From Salinispirillum marinum (GTDB lineage: Bacteria > Pseudomonadota > Gammaproteobacteria > Pseudomonadales > Natronospirillaceae): a stretch of DNA of 64,000 nucleotides. The DNA lies in NCBI RefSeq assembly GCF_042651565.1, contig NZ_JBHSDF010000004.1; one strand, written 5' to 3'. Of the stretch, positions 1 to 7,314 are shown piece by piece (the stretch's first letter is position 1; every line of letters starts with the position of its first letter). A program made the translations under genes and the position numbers. The notes beneath the pieces are model-generated. The model worked only from the letters and a program-made list of their open reading frames with translations, searched no databases and was not told the origin of the DNA.

Positions 1-1290
1 AACAAGGAAAGAGAGTTGGTACTGATTCTTTGTGATAAAGATATAGATACTATAATTGCATATGTTGGTTCGTTGAGAAATAATAAAGTTCCTCTGCTTA
101 TTGATAAAAGTTATAAAAAAGAGTTGATTGAAAGTTTTATAAAAAACTATTCGCCGCATTATGTAATTAGTTCAACCGTTGTTGGTCTAGAAAATGCTAA
201 TTATGAAATTGAACAAGATGAATACGAAGGATTTGGTGGGTTTGTATATAAAATAATTAATATGAGCCCATATTCAATATCTGAAAAGTTAGCACTACTC
301 ATACCTACTTCGGGTTCCACTGGTGATCCTAAATGTGTACGACTTTCTCATGATAATATTAATTCGTGCACGCATTCAATATGTGAATACCTCGAGTTCA
401 GTCAAGAACGAGTTGCTATTTCATTTTTGCCTATTCATTATTCATATGGGTTATCTGTTCTTCATAATTGTATATATAAAAGGGCAAAGTATGTTGTTTC
501 AAAAGCAACCATTTTAGACAAGAATTTATGGGAGGATATGGAGAAATACGAAGTTACAGATTTTTCAGCCGTGCCTTTTGCTTTCAAGATATTAAGAAAG
601 ATGAGTCTTGATTACGATAAATTAAGGTCACTGAAATATGTTACCCAGGCAGGCGGCTACTTACCAGAGACAGAGTCACTATATTTCTACAACGAATTCT
701 CTTCACATGGCATAAAGTATTTCACTATGTATGGTCAAACAGAAGCGTCGCCGAGAATTTCGTATCTTGATCCAAAATATGCCGAAGAAAAAAAAGGTAG
801 CGTAGGTTTACCGATATCATGTGGTCAAGCATTTATTGCCGAAACGGGTGAAACTAGTGGAGTAGGTGAACTCTGTTATAAAGGGCCTAATGTTGCGTTG
901 GGTTATGCTACCGGATATCAAGACTTGTCAAAAGGTGATGAGTTTAAGGGAACTTTAATAACAGGTGACGTGGTAGAAATAGATTCAGATGGATTCATTA
1001 GAATTATAGGTCGTAACAAACGTTTTATAAAAATTAGCGGAATTTCGGTAAATCTTGATAGAATAGAGAAGGATTTAACGGAGATTTTCTCGTCATCAGT
1101 TGTAATCGGTAAGGATGAAAAATTAGTTGTTTTAACAGAAAATGAGTCGGATTTAATTTCAATTAAAGACTCTATAGTTAAAAAATATGGTTTCAATAAG
1201 ACATTTATTGAAGTTAAAGTTATGCCCGAAGTACCATTGAATGCATCAGGCAAAACTGATTATAAATTATTAACTGATAAATACTTGTAG
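1..1290 (+). CDS. AMP-dependent acyl ligase, 5' end outside the window
   Basis: The frame is open from base 1, so this is the C-terminal 429 residues of an adenylate-forming (ANL) enzyme; roughly 40-60 N-terminal residues are probably missing. Visible core motifs in order: the P-loop PTSGSTGDPK near residue 102, MYGQTEASPR near 243, GELCYKGPNVALGYA near 286, TGDVVEIDSDGF near 322, the GRNKRFIKISG hinge, and the C-terminal lysine in NASGKTDYK. ANL enzymes activate a carboxylic acid with ATP and pass it to CoA or an acyl carrier protein. The luxE- and luxC-like genes directly downstream suggest a supply of acyl groups for a surface glycan, as proposed for the ligase of the Vibrio cholerae O1 tetronate genes (rfbL/wbeL). 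Substrate unknown. Very AT-rich. Confidence 0.9.
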   Translation, partial: NKERELVLILCDKDIDTIIAYVGSLRNNKVPLLIDKSYKKELIESFIKNYSPHYVISSTVVGLENANYEIEQDEYEGFGGFVYKIINMSPYSISEKLALLIPTSGSTGDPKCVRLSHDNINSCTHSICEYLEFSQERVAISFLPIHYSYGLSVLHNCIYKRAKYVVSKATILDKNLWEDMEKYEVTDFSAVPFAFKILRKMSLDYDKLRSLKYVTQAGGYLPETESLYFYNEFSSHGIKYFTMYGQTEASPRISYLDPKYAEEKKGSVGLPISCGQAFIAETGETSGVGELCYKGPNVALGYATGYQDLSKGDEFKGTLITGDVVEIDSDGFIRIIGRNKRFIKISGISVNLDRIEKDLTEIFSSSVVIGKDEKLVVLTENESDLISIKDSIVKKYGFNKTFIEVKVMPEVPLNASGKTDYKLLTDKYL

Positions 1291-1294
1291 TCAT

Positions 1295-2290
1295 ATGAAA
1301 AATGATAATTATGAATTATATAGAACATTAACTAGCTATCATAGGGATCATTGTAAGTTGTATGCTGACTATATTGACTCTCAGTTTTTAGACAAAACAA
1401 ACACAATAGCAGATATTCCATATTTGCCGGTAAGGTTGTTTAAAGAGTTTGATTTGATTAGCGTCAAGGAAGATGAAGTCTTCAAGATTATGTATAGCTC
1501 TGGAACAACAGGAAAAGCTTCTAAGATTCATTTGGATAAAGAAACCGCCAAAAATCAATCTTTACACTTAGCAAAGTCTTTTAAAGAATATTTTGGTGAC
1601 TCGAGATTTCCGATGTTGATAATTGACTCTGAAAGCACCGCTAGGGGAATGACTGCTAGAACTGCTGCTGTTAATGGATTTTCTATATACGGCAAAAAAC
1701 GTTGTTTTGCCTTAAATGAAAAAATGGAGTTAAGAGTAGAAGAGGTTTTAAAATTTATAGAGGAATATAAAGGCTCTAGAATCTTTATTTTTGGATTTAC
1801 ATTCATTCTTTATCAGTATTTTATAAAGAAACTTCAAAGTTTAGATTTAATGTTGGATCTATCGAATGCTTTTATCCTACATGGTGGTGGCTGGAAAAAA
1901 TTAGCGAATTTAAATATTACAGATTTAGAGTTTAAGTCTTTACTTAAATCTACAGTCAAATGTGAAAGTGTCCATAATTATTATGGAATGATTGAGCAAA
2001 CTGGTAGTATATATTTTGAGTGCGAGTATGGTAATTTGCATGCGCCAACGAATGGTGATGTTATTATTCGGAACTTTAAAACACTAGAGCCTAACGAATA
2101 TGGCCAAGAAGGTATAATTCAAGTCCTTTCTACTATTCAAAAAAGTTACCCTGGTCACTCTCTATTAACAGAAGATGTAGGGTTGACCTATCCCGCTAAC
2201 GACTGTAGATGTGGGAGGGATGGAGATATAATAAAAATACACGGTCGTCTGGAAAGTGCGGAAATTAGAGGTTGTAGCGATGCAGTTTGA
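1295..2290 (+). CDS. LuxE-family acyl-protein synthetase-like enzyme
   Basis: This 331-residue protein has the LuxE (acyl-protein synthetase, ANL-related) organisation: the adenylate-binding loop YSSGTTGKASK at residues 67-77, a HGGGWKK segment near 197, YYGMIEQTG near 227 and a cysteine-containing CRCGRDGD segment near 312 ahead of a C-terminal IHGRLESAEIRG motif. LuxE activates an acyl group and transfers it to itself and then to LuxC. It starts 4 bp after the ligase stop without a clear ribosome site, so translational coupling is likely, and it overlaps luxC by 11 bp. No luxAB or luxD is near, so light production is not implied; LuxE/LuxC-like pairs also occur in O-antigen clusters. Family call is firm, substrate unknown. 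Confidence 0.85.
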   Translation: MKNDNYELYRTLTSYHRDHCKLYADYIDSQFLDKTNTIADIPYLPVRLFKEFDLISVKEDEVFKIMYSSGTTGKASKIHLDKETAKNQSLHLAKSFKEYFGDSRFPMLIIDSESTARGMTARTAAVNGFSIYGKKRCFALNEKMELRVEEVLKFIEEYKGSRIFIFGFTFILYQYFIKKLQSLDLMLDLSNAFILHGGGWKKLANLNITDLEFKSLLKSTVKCESVHNYYGMIEQTGSIYFECEYGNLHAPTNGDVIIRNFKTLEPNEYGQEGIIQVLSTIQKSYPGHSLLTEDVGLTYPANDCRCGRDGDIIKIHGRLESAEIRGCSDAV

Positions 2291-3482
2291 AGAAGAGAAG
2301 ATCTTTGAAGCAGCTTTCGATAGTAGTTCTTTTTTTAAGTTGTCAGTTACTTCTGCGTTTAGTGAAGATTGTATTTTATTCTTATCTCAGCTATCGAAGT
2401 CTATTCTTAAGGATAAAGATGCTAGGCAGTTTCCAGATTTGATGACTTTTGGTTATTTTTGTAGAAAAGCAAATCTGCTTAAATTCAAAGATGGCCAACT
2501 TGACAAAGATATTGGTGACACGCAATTTGGGCGTGGTGTTTGTTTACACATAGCGCCGGCCAATATTCCCATGAACTTTGCTTATTCGTTTATTATGGGA
2601 TTTATGTCAGGAAATAAAAATATAATAAGATTGCCCAGTAAAAGATTTCCGCAAATAGATATCTTCCTGCGAATATTTGAATTCGTCACCAATACCCATG
2701 CATTTAATTTTGTTAAAGAGAGAAATTCCTTTATTAGGTCGGATAGAAATAGTCAAAAATTAATTGATTTGGTATCCAAAGTAGATGCGTTGGTAGTTTG
2801 GGGGGGGGATAGTACAGTAAAAACCTTTCGAGCATTGGAAAAAAAAGTATCGTGTTTTGAAGTGTATTTTCCGGATCGTGTTTCTTCTTTTTTAATAAAT
2901 TGTGATTTTTTAATCGATGAATCTGCTGATAATATATTAAAACTTTGTGAAAATTTCTATAACGATACTTATCTCGTAGATCAAAATGCCTGTTCTTCTC
3001 CTTCTATGATTTTGTGGTACAGTAAAAATGATAACCACTTATTAGCTCGGACGATTTTCAGTAATTATTTAAATAAGACGCTTGAGAAAAAGTATGAAAT
3101 GGAATCTATATCAAGGATTGAGAAGGATATTGATGTAATGCGTTATTGTAATCTTGTTGATGGTTCAGTTGAATTAGATAAATACTCAGATGTGCTATGG
3201 TATATGGATTCCCCAGGCTTTAAATTATTGAAGCCAAAGCTAGGTGTTTTTATAAGTAAAAATATAGCCGATTTGGAGTTGTTGCCTAGTTTTTTTAGAG
3301 ATAATGAGCAAACTCTAACATATTATGGGTTTGATAATAAAGATATTCTTAAGGTTCTATTAAATAAAGTGCCGAGATTAATTGATAGAATTGTACCGGT
3401 AGGGAAGGCTTTGGACATTGGATTTATTTGGGATGGAAAAAACATGATTAACACATTGTCTAAATATATGGATTGCCAATGA
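2280..3482 (+). CDS. LuxC-family acyl-thioester reductase
   Basis: A 400-residue LuxC-family aldehyde-dehydrogenase-like protein that would reduce an activated acyl group to an aldehyde with NAD(P)H. Key motifs: APANIPMNF near residue 92 (nucleotide-site region), the LVVWGGDSTV motif at 171-180, and the catalytic cysteine in DQNACSSP at Cys238. I start it at the ATG at 2280, which has AGAGG 8 bases upstream and overlaps luxE by 11 bp; the frame is open further upstream to a GTG at 2256. The stop overlaps the next start as ATGA. The WGG codons are written as a run of nine G, odd in so AT-rich a gene (see findings). Likely forms a complex with the LuxE-like protein. Confidence 0.87.
   Translation: MQFEEEKIFEAAFDSSSFFKLSVTSAFSEDCILFLSQLSKSILKDKDARQFPDLMTFGYFCRKANLLKFKDGQLDKDIGDTQFGRGVCLHIAPANIPMNFAYSFIMGFMSGNKNIIRLPSKRFPQIDIFLRIFEFVTNTHAFNFVKERNSFIRSDRNSQKLIDLVSKVDALVVWGGDSTVKTFRALEKKVSCFEVYFPDRVSSFLINCDFLIDESADNILKLCENFYNDTYLVDQNACSSPSMILWYSKNDNHLLARTIFSNYLNKTLEKKYEMESISRIEKDIDVMRYCNLVDGSVELDKYSDVLWYMDSPGFKLLKPKLGVFISKNIADLELLPSFFRDNEQTLTYYGFDNKDILKVLLNKVPRLIDRIVPVGKALDIGFIWDGKNMINTLSKYMDCQ
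2800..2808 (+). repeat. Nine-G homopolymer inside the luxC-like gene
   Basis: The tract encodes Trp-Gly-Gly (TGG GGG GGG, then GAT) of the conserved WGG motif. Other glycines in the gene are mostly GGT or GGA, so GGG GGG is atypical here. Gain or loss of one G would truncate the protein soon after residue 176. Such tracts in surface-glycan genes are classic slipped-strand phase-variation sites in other bacteria; that role here is inferred only. Confidence 0.6.
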
Positions 3483-4057
3483 CTTTAAAAGTATTAAGAA
3501 TATTAGATGTTGCTTTGTCAATTATTCTGTTGGTTTTAGCGGCACCTATATTAATTATAACGTATGTTGTTATAGTGGTGACTATGGGTAGTCCTGCTAT
3601 TTTTTCACATTACCGGCTCGGTTTGGGAAATGACAAGTTTTTGTTATATAAGTTTAGATCTATGATTGATGATCCTAGTTTGACAGATGAAGAAAGGATC
3701 ACAAGATTTGGTAAGTTTATTAGGAAAACTAGTATAGACGAGTTGCCTCAGTTGATTAACGTCATTATGGGTGATATGAGTTTGGTAGGCCCTAGGCCGT
3801 TATTGCCTGAATACAAAGATCATTTTACCTTAGAGCAGTTAAGACGACATAATGTAAAACCCGGAATTACTGGATGGGCACAAGTGAATGGAAGAAACTC
3901 GTTATCGTGGGAGGAAAAGTTTATTTTAGATTTATACTATGTTGATAACTATTCGGTCTCACTTTATATTAAAATACTGTATCGCACATTTTTTGTGGTC
4001 TTGCTTTCAAAAGGGTTTTCACTGTCAGGCGAAGCAAAAAGATTTGATGAAAGATAA
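3479..4057 (+). CDS. PglC-type monotopic phosphoglycosyl transferase (undecaprenyl-phosphate sugar transferase)
   Basis: This 192-residue protein transfers a sugar phosphate from a UDP-sugar to undecaprenyl phosphate, the first membrane step of glycan-repeat synthesis. It has one N-terminal hydrophobic segment (about residues 8-33), then the small-PGT signature: YKFRSM, TSIDELPQLINV, MGDMSLVGPRPLLPEY, KPGITGWAQVNGRN and a WEEKFILDLYYVDNYS segment. The size matches the minimal PglC-like class, not the 450+ residue WbaP/WcaJ class. I start it at the ATG at 3479, overlapping luxC by 4 bp (ATGA); an in-frame TTG two codons upstream is less likely. With the DegT and WbpM-like genes downstream it fits a locus starting from a UDP-diamino-sugar (inference). 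Confidence 0.92.
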   Translation: MTLKVLRILDVALSIILLVLAAPILIITYVVIVVTMGSPAIFSHYRLGLGNDKFLLYKFRSMIDDPSLTDEERITRFGKFIRKTSIDELPQLINVIMGDMSLVGPRPLLPEYKDHFTLEQLRRHNVKPGITGWAQVNGRNSLSWEEKFILDLYYVDNYSVSLYIKILYRTFFVVLLSKGFSLSGEAKRFDER

Positions 4058-4089
4058 TTAAAATTTCACTAAACTTTGAGGGTTTTACA

Positions 4090-4545
4090 ATGTTTTCTTT
4101 AAATGCTGAAGAGTTAAAAAAATACCAGCCAAATCGCTATCCTTTTTTGATGATTGATTATGTGACAGAGGTAGTTCCGGGCAAGTATGCTTATGGATAT
4201 AAAAATTTGTCTAACAATGAATGGTATTTTCCTGTGCACTTTCCTGGTGGGCCAAACATGCCAGGAGCCCTTCAATTAGAGGCAATGGCTCAAATGTTAA
4301 CTGTAGCGTTAACTACTCAGGAAGGTTTGGCGGGTAAGGTAACCCACGCTTTGAAACACATAGTACGCTTTAAAAAAGAAGTTCTTCCTGGCGAGGTTTT
4401 GCATATAGAAGCTACAATTGATTCATGGAAAAGAGGGATTTGTAAAGGGCGTGCTATAGGTAAGACAAATGGTGAGGTCGCTTGTGAGGCAGAAATGTTA
4501 ATCACGATACCTGAAATATTAGAAGAGTTCCTTCCAAAAAAATGA
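4090..4545 (+). CDS. FabZ/FabA-like hotdog-fold dehydratase
   Basis: A 151-residue hotdog protein close to FabZ (about 145 residues). The catalytic His is in VHFPGGPNMPG (His50) and the catalytic Glu in ALQLEAMAQ (Glu64), so it is predicted to dehydrate a 3-hydroxyacyl-thioester. It replaces the usual PEFHFP context with YPFLMIDYVTEV at the N-terminus, typical of FabZ. It is not beside lpxA/lpxD or fatty-acid genes and is as AT-rich as its neighbours, so it is probably a pathway-specific paralogue for the locus acyl group. GAGGG lies about 9 bases before the ATG. Its stop overlaps the GMC gene as ATGA. Confidence 0.82.
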   Translation: MFSLNAEELKKYQPNRYPFLMIDYVTEVVPGKYAYGYKNLSNNEWYFPVHFPGGPNMPGALQLEAMAQMLTVALTTQEGLAGKVTHALKHIVRFKKEVLPGEVLHIEATIDSWKRGICKGRAIGKTNGEVACEAEMLITIPEILEEFLPKK

Positions 4546-6125
4546 ATAATGTAGATTATGATTATATTGTAGTTGGATCAGGTGCATCTGGGTCAGCCGC
4601 CGCCTGGCGGCTCACTCAAAATGGTTTTAAGGTGATTTGTCTAGAAAGAGGTAAAGAAATATTACCTTCTGAATATCCTTCTACTCGCAGCGATTGGGAG
4701 ATAAAGAAAAGAAAGGATTTTAATCCTGTATCAGCTATTAGAAATCTAGAATCAGATTATCCTGTAGATGATTCAGAATCCCCAATAGCAATATGTAATT
4801 ATAATGCTGTAGGTGGTTCTACTATACTATATTCAGCTCACTTCCCTCGTTTTAGACCTCAAGACTTTAAAATACAGTCATCAGATGGTCTCTACGAAGA
4901 TTGGCCAATATCTTATGAAGATCTAAAGCCATATTACGAAATCAATGAGAGAGAAATGGCTGTCTCTGGGCTGGTTGGTGATCCAATGTATCCAGATATA
5001 GAAGAGCTTCTTCCTCCAGTTCCAATAGGAATTACAGGAGAACGAATTGGTGATGCTTTTAATAAAAAAGGTTGGCATTGGTGGCCTAGTTATGCGGCTA
5101 TATCGACTAGAAGTAAAAATGGTAGAGATCAATGTATAAATCTTGGACCCTGTAATACTGGGTGTCCGCAAGGTGCGAAATCCAGTGTAGATAGAACCTA
5201 TTTGTCTAGAGCAAAAGCTAATGGGTTAGAGTTAATAACGGAATGTTACGTCGATTCAGTAATAGTAAATAATAATTCAGCTAAGGGTGTTGTTTATTTT
5301 GATAAGTTAGGTAAACGACATGAGCTTTATGCTAGTAATATAATATTAGCGGCGAGTGCAATCGGAACACCTCGAATCTTGCTGAATTCAAAAAATGAAA
5401 CGGGGGAAAATGGGGTAGCAAATTCAAGTGGTTTAGTTGGTAAAAACCTAATGATCCACCCGCTTGGCTATGTTGAAGGTTTGTTTGAAGAGGAATTAGA
5501 CACTGATATTGGTCCGCAAGGCTGCATGATTTATTCTTTAGAGCATTATAGGAAAGAAAATAGAGATTTTGATCTAGGTTATATGATGCATGTGCTTCGT
5601 GGTACAGGCCCTATTGAAACTGCCATGTCTGCATTAAACCGAAGAAAGCTACGTTTTGGTGAGGCTTTAGAGGAAGATTTTTTTAAGTTTTATAAAAAAC
5701 AAGTTTCTATCTCTATTATTTGCGATGATTTGCCACAATTGAATAATAGTGTTGAATTATCAAATGATACAGATAAATTTGGTACCCCCGGTGTAAAAAT
5801 TAATTATAAAGTATCAGAGAATACGTTAAAGATGATGAAGGACGGTATGTCAAAGGCGAGGGAGATATTGGAATTGTCTGGTGCCAAGAAAACATATGCT
5901 TATGGACCTGTTCGCAATACTGGGTGGCATTTAATGGGAACTTGTAAGATGGGTTTCGATCCAAGTAAATCTGTAGTTGATCCATCCGGTGAATCTCATG
6001 ATGTTAAAGGTTTGTTCGTCGTTGATTCTAGTTGTTTTGTTACCGGCTCTTGCGTAAATCCTGCTAATACTATTCAGGCAGTTGCATTATATTTAACAGA
6101 TAAAATAATCGGGAAAAATGAGTAA
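4542..6125 (+). CDS. GMC-family FAD-dependent oxidoreductase
   Basis: A 527-residue GMC (glucose-methanol-choline) flavoenzyme that would oxidise an alcohol or sugar hydroxyl. Seen: the N-terminal FAD dinucleotide fold VVGSGASGSAAAWRL, the NAVGGSTILYSAHFPRF signature, ASAIGTPRILLNS, and the C-terminal active-site region with His463 in GWHLMGTCKMG and Asn509 in CVNPANTIQ. A cysteine cluster C-x5-C-x3-C lies at about residues 197-207 (within LGPCNTGCPQGAKSS), a feature of GMC enzymes related to membrane sugar dehydrogenases and possibly a metal site. No signal peptide, so cytoplasmic. The small gene that follows may be its partner. It could take the place of the alcohol dehydrogenase in the Vibrio tetronate pathway (inference). 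Confidence 0.9.
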   Translation: MNNVDYDYIVVGSGASGSAAAWRLTQNGFKVICLERGKEILPSEYPSTRSDWEIKKRKDFNPVSAIRNLESDYPVDDSESPIAICNYNAVGGSTILYSAHFPRFRPQDFKIQSSDGLYEDWPISYEDLKPYYEINEREMAVSGLVGDPMYPDIEELLPPVPIGITGERIGDAFNKKGWHWWPSYAAISTRSKNGRDQCINLGPCNTGCPQGAKSSVDRTYLSRAKANGLELITECYVDSVIVNNNSAKGVVYFDKLGKRHELYASNIILAASAIGTPRILLNSKNETGENGVANSSGLVGKNLMIHPLGYVEGLFEEELDTDIGPQGCMIYSLEHYRKENRDFDLGYMMHVLRGTGPIETAMSALNRRKLRFGEALEEDFFKFYKKQVSISIICDDLPQLNNSVELSNDTDKFGTPGVKINYKVSENTLKMMKDGMSKAREILELSGAKKTYAYGPVRNTGWHLMGTCKMGFDPSKSVVDPSGESHDVKGLFVVDSSCFVTGSCVNPANTIQAVALYLTDKIIGKNE

Positions 6126-6498
6126 TTATACTTTTAAAATATATAAAAAGATGTTTCCTGGCAATAATTATGTCTTGCCTTCGATAGATGAGCTAGATAT
6201 TGATGGTGATACTATTAGTTATGAATATGAAGACATCCTTAGTGCATTTGTTAGTGAGTATTCTTTAGATGTAGATGAGATAGAGATAAATGAATTTTTG
6301 AAGTTATTTAAAAAGAATTATTATACGCAAGCCAATGGCTTTATTTCTGATGCAATCGATTTTTATTTTTCACATCCTCAAGTTATCTCTGTTCTCCAGC
6401 AGGGTAGGGTTACTTTGTTTCCTAATTATAGGGCTCTCCCTGAGATTGATTATGATTTATTAATACCGGTAATGGAGTTGTATAGTGGAGACGAATAA
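6118..6498 (+). CDS. Small acidic protein of unknown function, probable partner of the GMC oxidoreductase
   Basis: A 126-residue acidic protein with no signal peptide, membrane segment or motif I can name. Seen: an aromatic C-terminal half (NYYTQANGFISDAIDFYFSH) followed by a proline/tyrosine-rich tail ending at ELYSGDE. The start overlaps the GMC stop by 8 bp and the end overlaps the SDR by 14 bp, so it is translated with both. Many GMC dehydrogenases (gluconate, sorbitol, fructose) have a small subunit encoded beside them; this gene has the position and size, but I see no clear homology. Role as a small subunit or chaperone is inference. Confidence 0.75.
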   Translation: MSNYTFKIYKKMFPGNNYVLPSIDELDIDGDTISYEYEDILSAFVSEYSLDVDEIEINEFLKLFKKNYYTQANGFISDAIDFYFSHPQVISVLQQGRVTLFPNYRALPEIDYDLLIPVMELYSGDE

Positions 6499-7210
6499 TA
6501 GAGTTGTAGTTATTACAGGTGCGTCAGGTGATATCGGAAGGCCTGTAGTGGAATACTTGTTAAAGAGTGGTTATGTAGTTGCAGCTTGTGTGAGAAATTC
6601 TGATGGATTTTCATTATTTGATGATAATGAAAATCTTAAATATTTTGCATGCGATTTTTCTGATAATGAATCTATTATAAGCTGTGTGGCTGATATTAAA
6701 AAAGAATATAAGAATATATACGGATTGGTTAATTGTATAGGAGTAGCGCACGGCTCTAGCTTCTTAATGACAAAGCCTGAGGATTTACATGATGTTTTTA
6801 AAATTAACTATTTTTCAATCATGTTTTTTATTCAGTTGTTGGTTAAAAAAATGATAAAAACACGCAATGGTTCTATTGTTAATATTGCCTCTACAGCCGG
6901 CATTTTGAGTGATAAGGGTACAATGGCATACGGTTCTTCGAAGGCTGCACTTATACATTCTAGTAAGGTGTTGGCTACAGAGCTGGGTGCATATGGTATT
7001 AGAGTGAATGTAATAGCCCCTGCAGTTGTTGAGTCTAAAATGTCTGCTATAATGGATGAAGAAAGTGTTTTAACATTGAATACAAGAGCTGCTATAGCAG
7101 GTAGTATTTATCCGCAAGATGTGGTTGATATGATTGTTTATCTGTTGAGTGATTCTGCAAGAAATATTACCAAGCAGGTCATAAAAATCGATCGAGGTAT
7201 TTTGGACTAA
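6485..7210 (+). CDS. Short-chain dehydrogenase/reductase, FabG-like
   Basis: A 241-residue classical SDR. The cofactor loop is TGASGDIG at residues 11-18, the NNAG-equivalent is NCIG at 83-86, and the catalytic Ser136, Tyr149 and Lys153 sit in NIASTAG and AYGSSKAAL. The RVNVIAPAVVESKM segment and the C-terminal QVIKIDRGIL are typical of 3-oxoacyl reductases and related sugar or acyl reductases. The start is a GTG at 6485, overlapping the preceding gene by 14 bp. It is the last gene of the AT-rich block. With the FabZ-like dehydratase it could run a keto-reduction/dehydration pair on an acyl-carrier-bound intermediate (inference). Confidence 0.87.
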   Translation: METNNRVVVITGASGDIGRPVVEYLLKSGYVVAACVRNSDGFSLFDDNENLKYFACDFSDNESIISCVADIKKEYKNIYGLVNCIGVAHGSSFLMTKPEDLHDVFKINYFSIMFFIQLLVKKMIKTRNGSIVNIASTAGILSDKGTMAYGSSKAALIHSSKVLATELGAYGIRVNVIAPAVVESKMSAIMDEESVLTLNTRAAIAGSIYPQDVVDMIVYLLSDSARNITKQVIKIDRGILD

Positions 7211-7314
7211 ATATTATTTAACGTAAATATTTTCATTGATCTATTGATTTATAGACCTGATTGGTTATATTTACCTACTTTTTGTTCGTTTGCTATTATT
7301 TTTACTTTTGATTA
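7211..7314. other. AT-rich junction between the low-GC cassette and moderate-GC sequence
   Basis: About 100 bases rich in A and T runs with no gene, terminator hairpin or recognisable promoter. On the left, coding sequence uses A/T-ending codons almost throughout; from about 7330 codons become GC-balanced. This is the visible edge of the probably exchanged block. Confidence 0.5.

Noticed and set aside
788..795. A-tract of eight in the AMP ligase gene as a phase-variation site
   Set aside because: Short A runs are expected in such AT-rich sequence, unlike the G tract in luxC.
1295..3482. A bioluminescence (lux) operon because of LuxE- and LuxC-like genes
   Set aside because: No luxA, luxB or luxD is present, and the neighbours are glycan genes. 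LuxE/LuxC-like pairs are known in O-antigen clusters.
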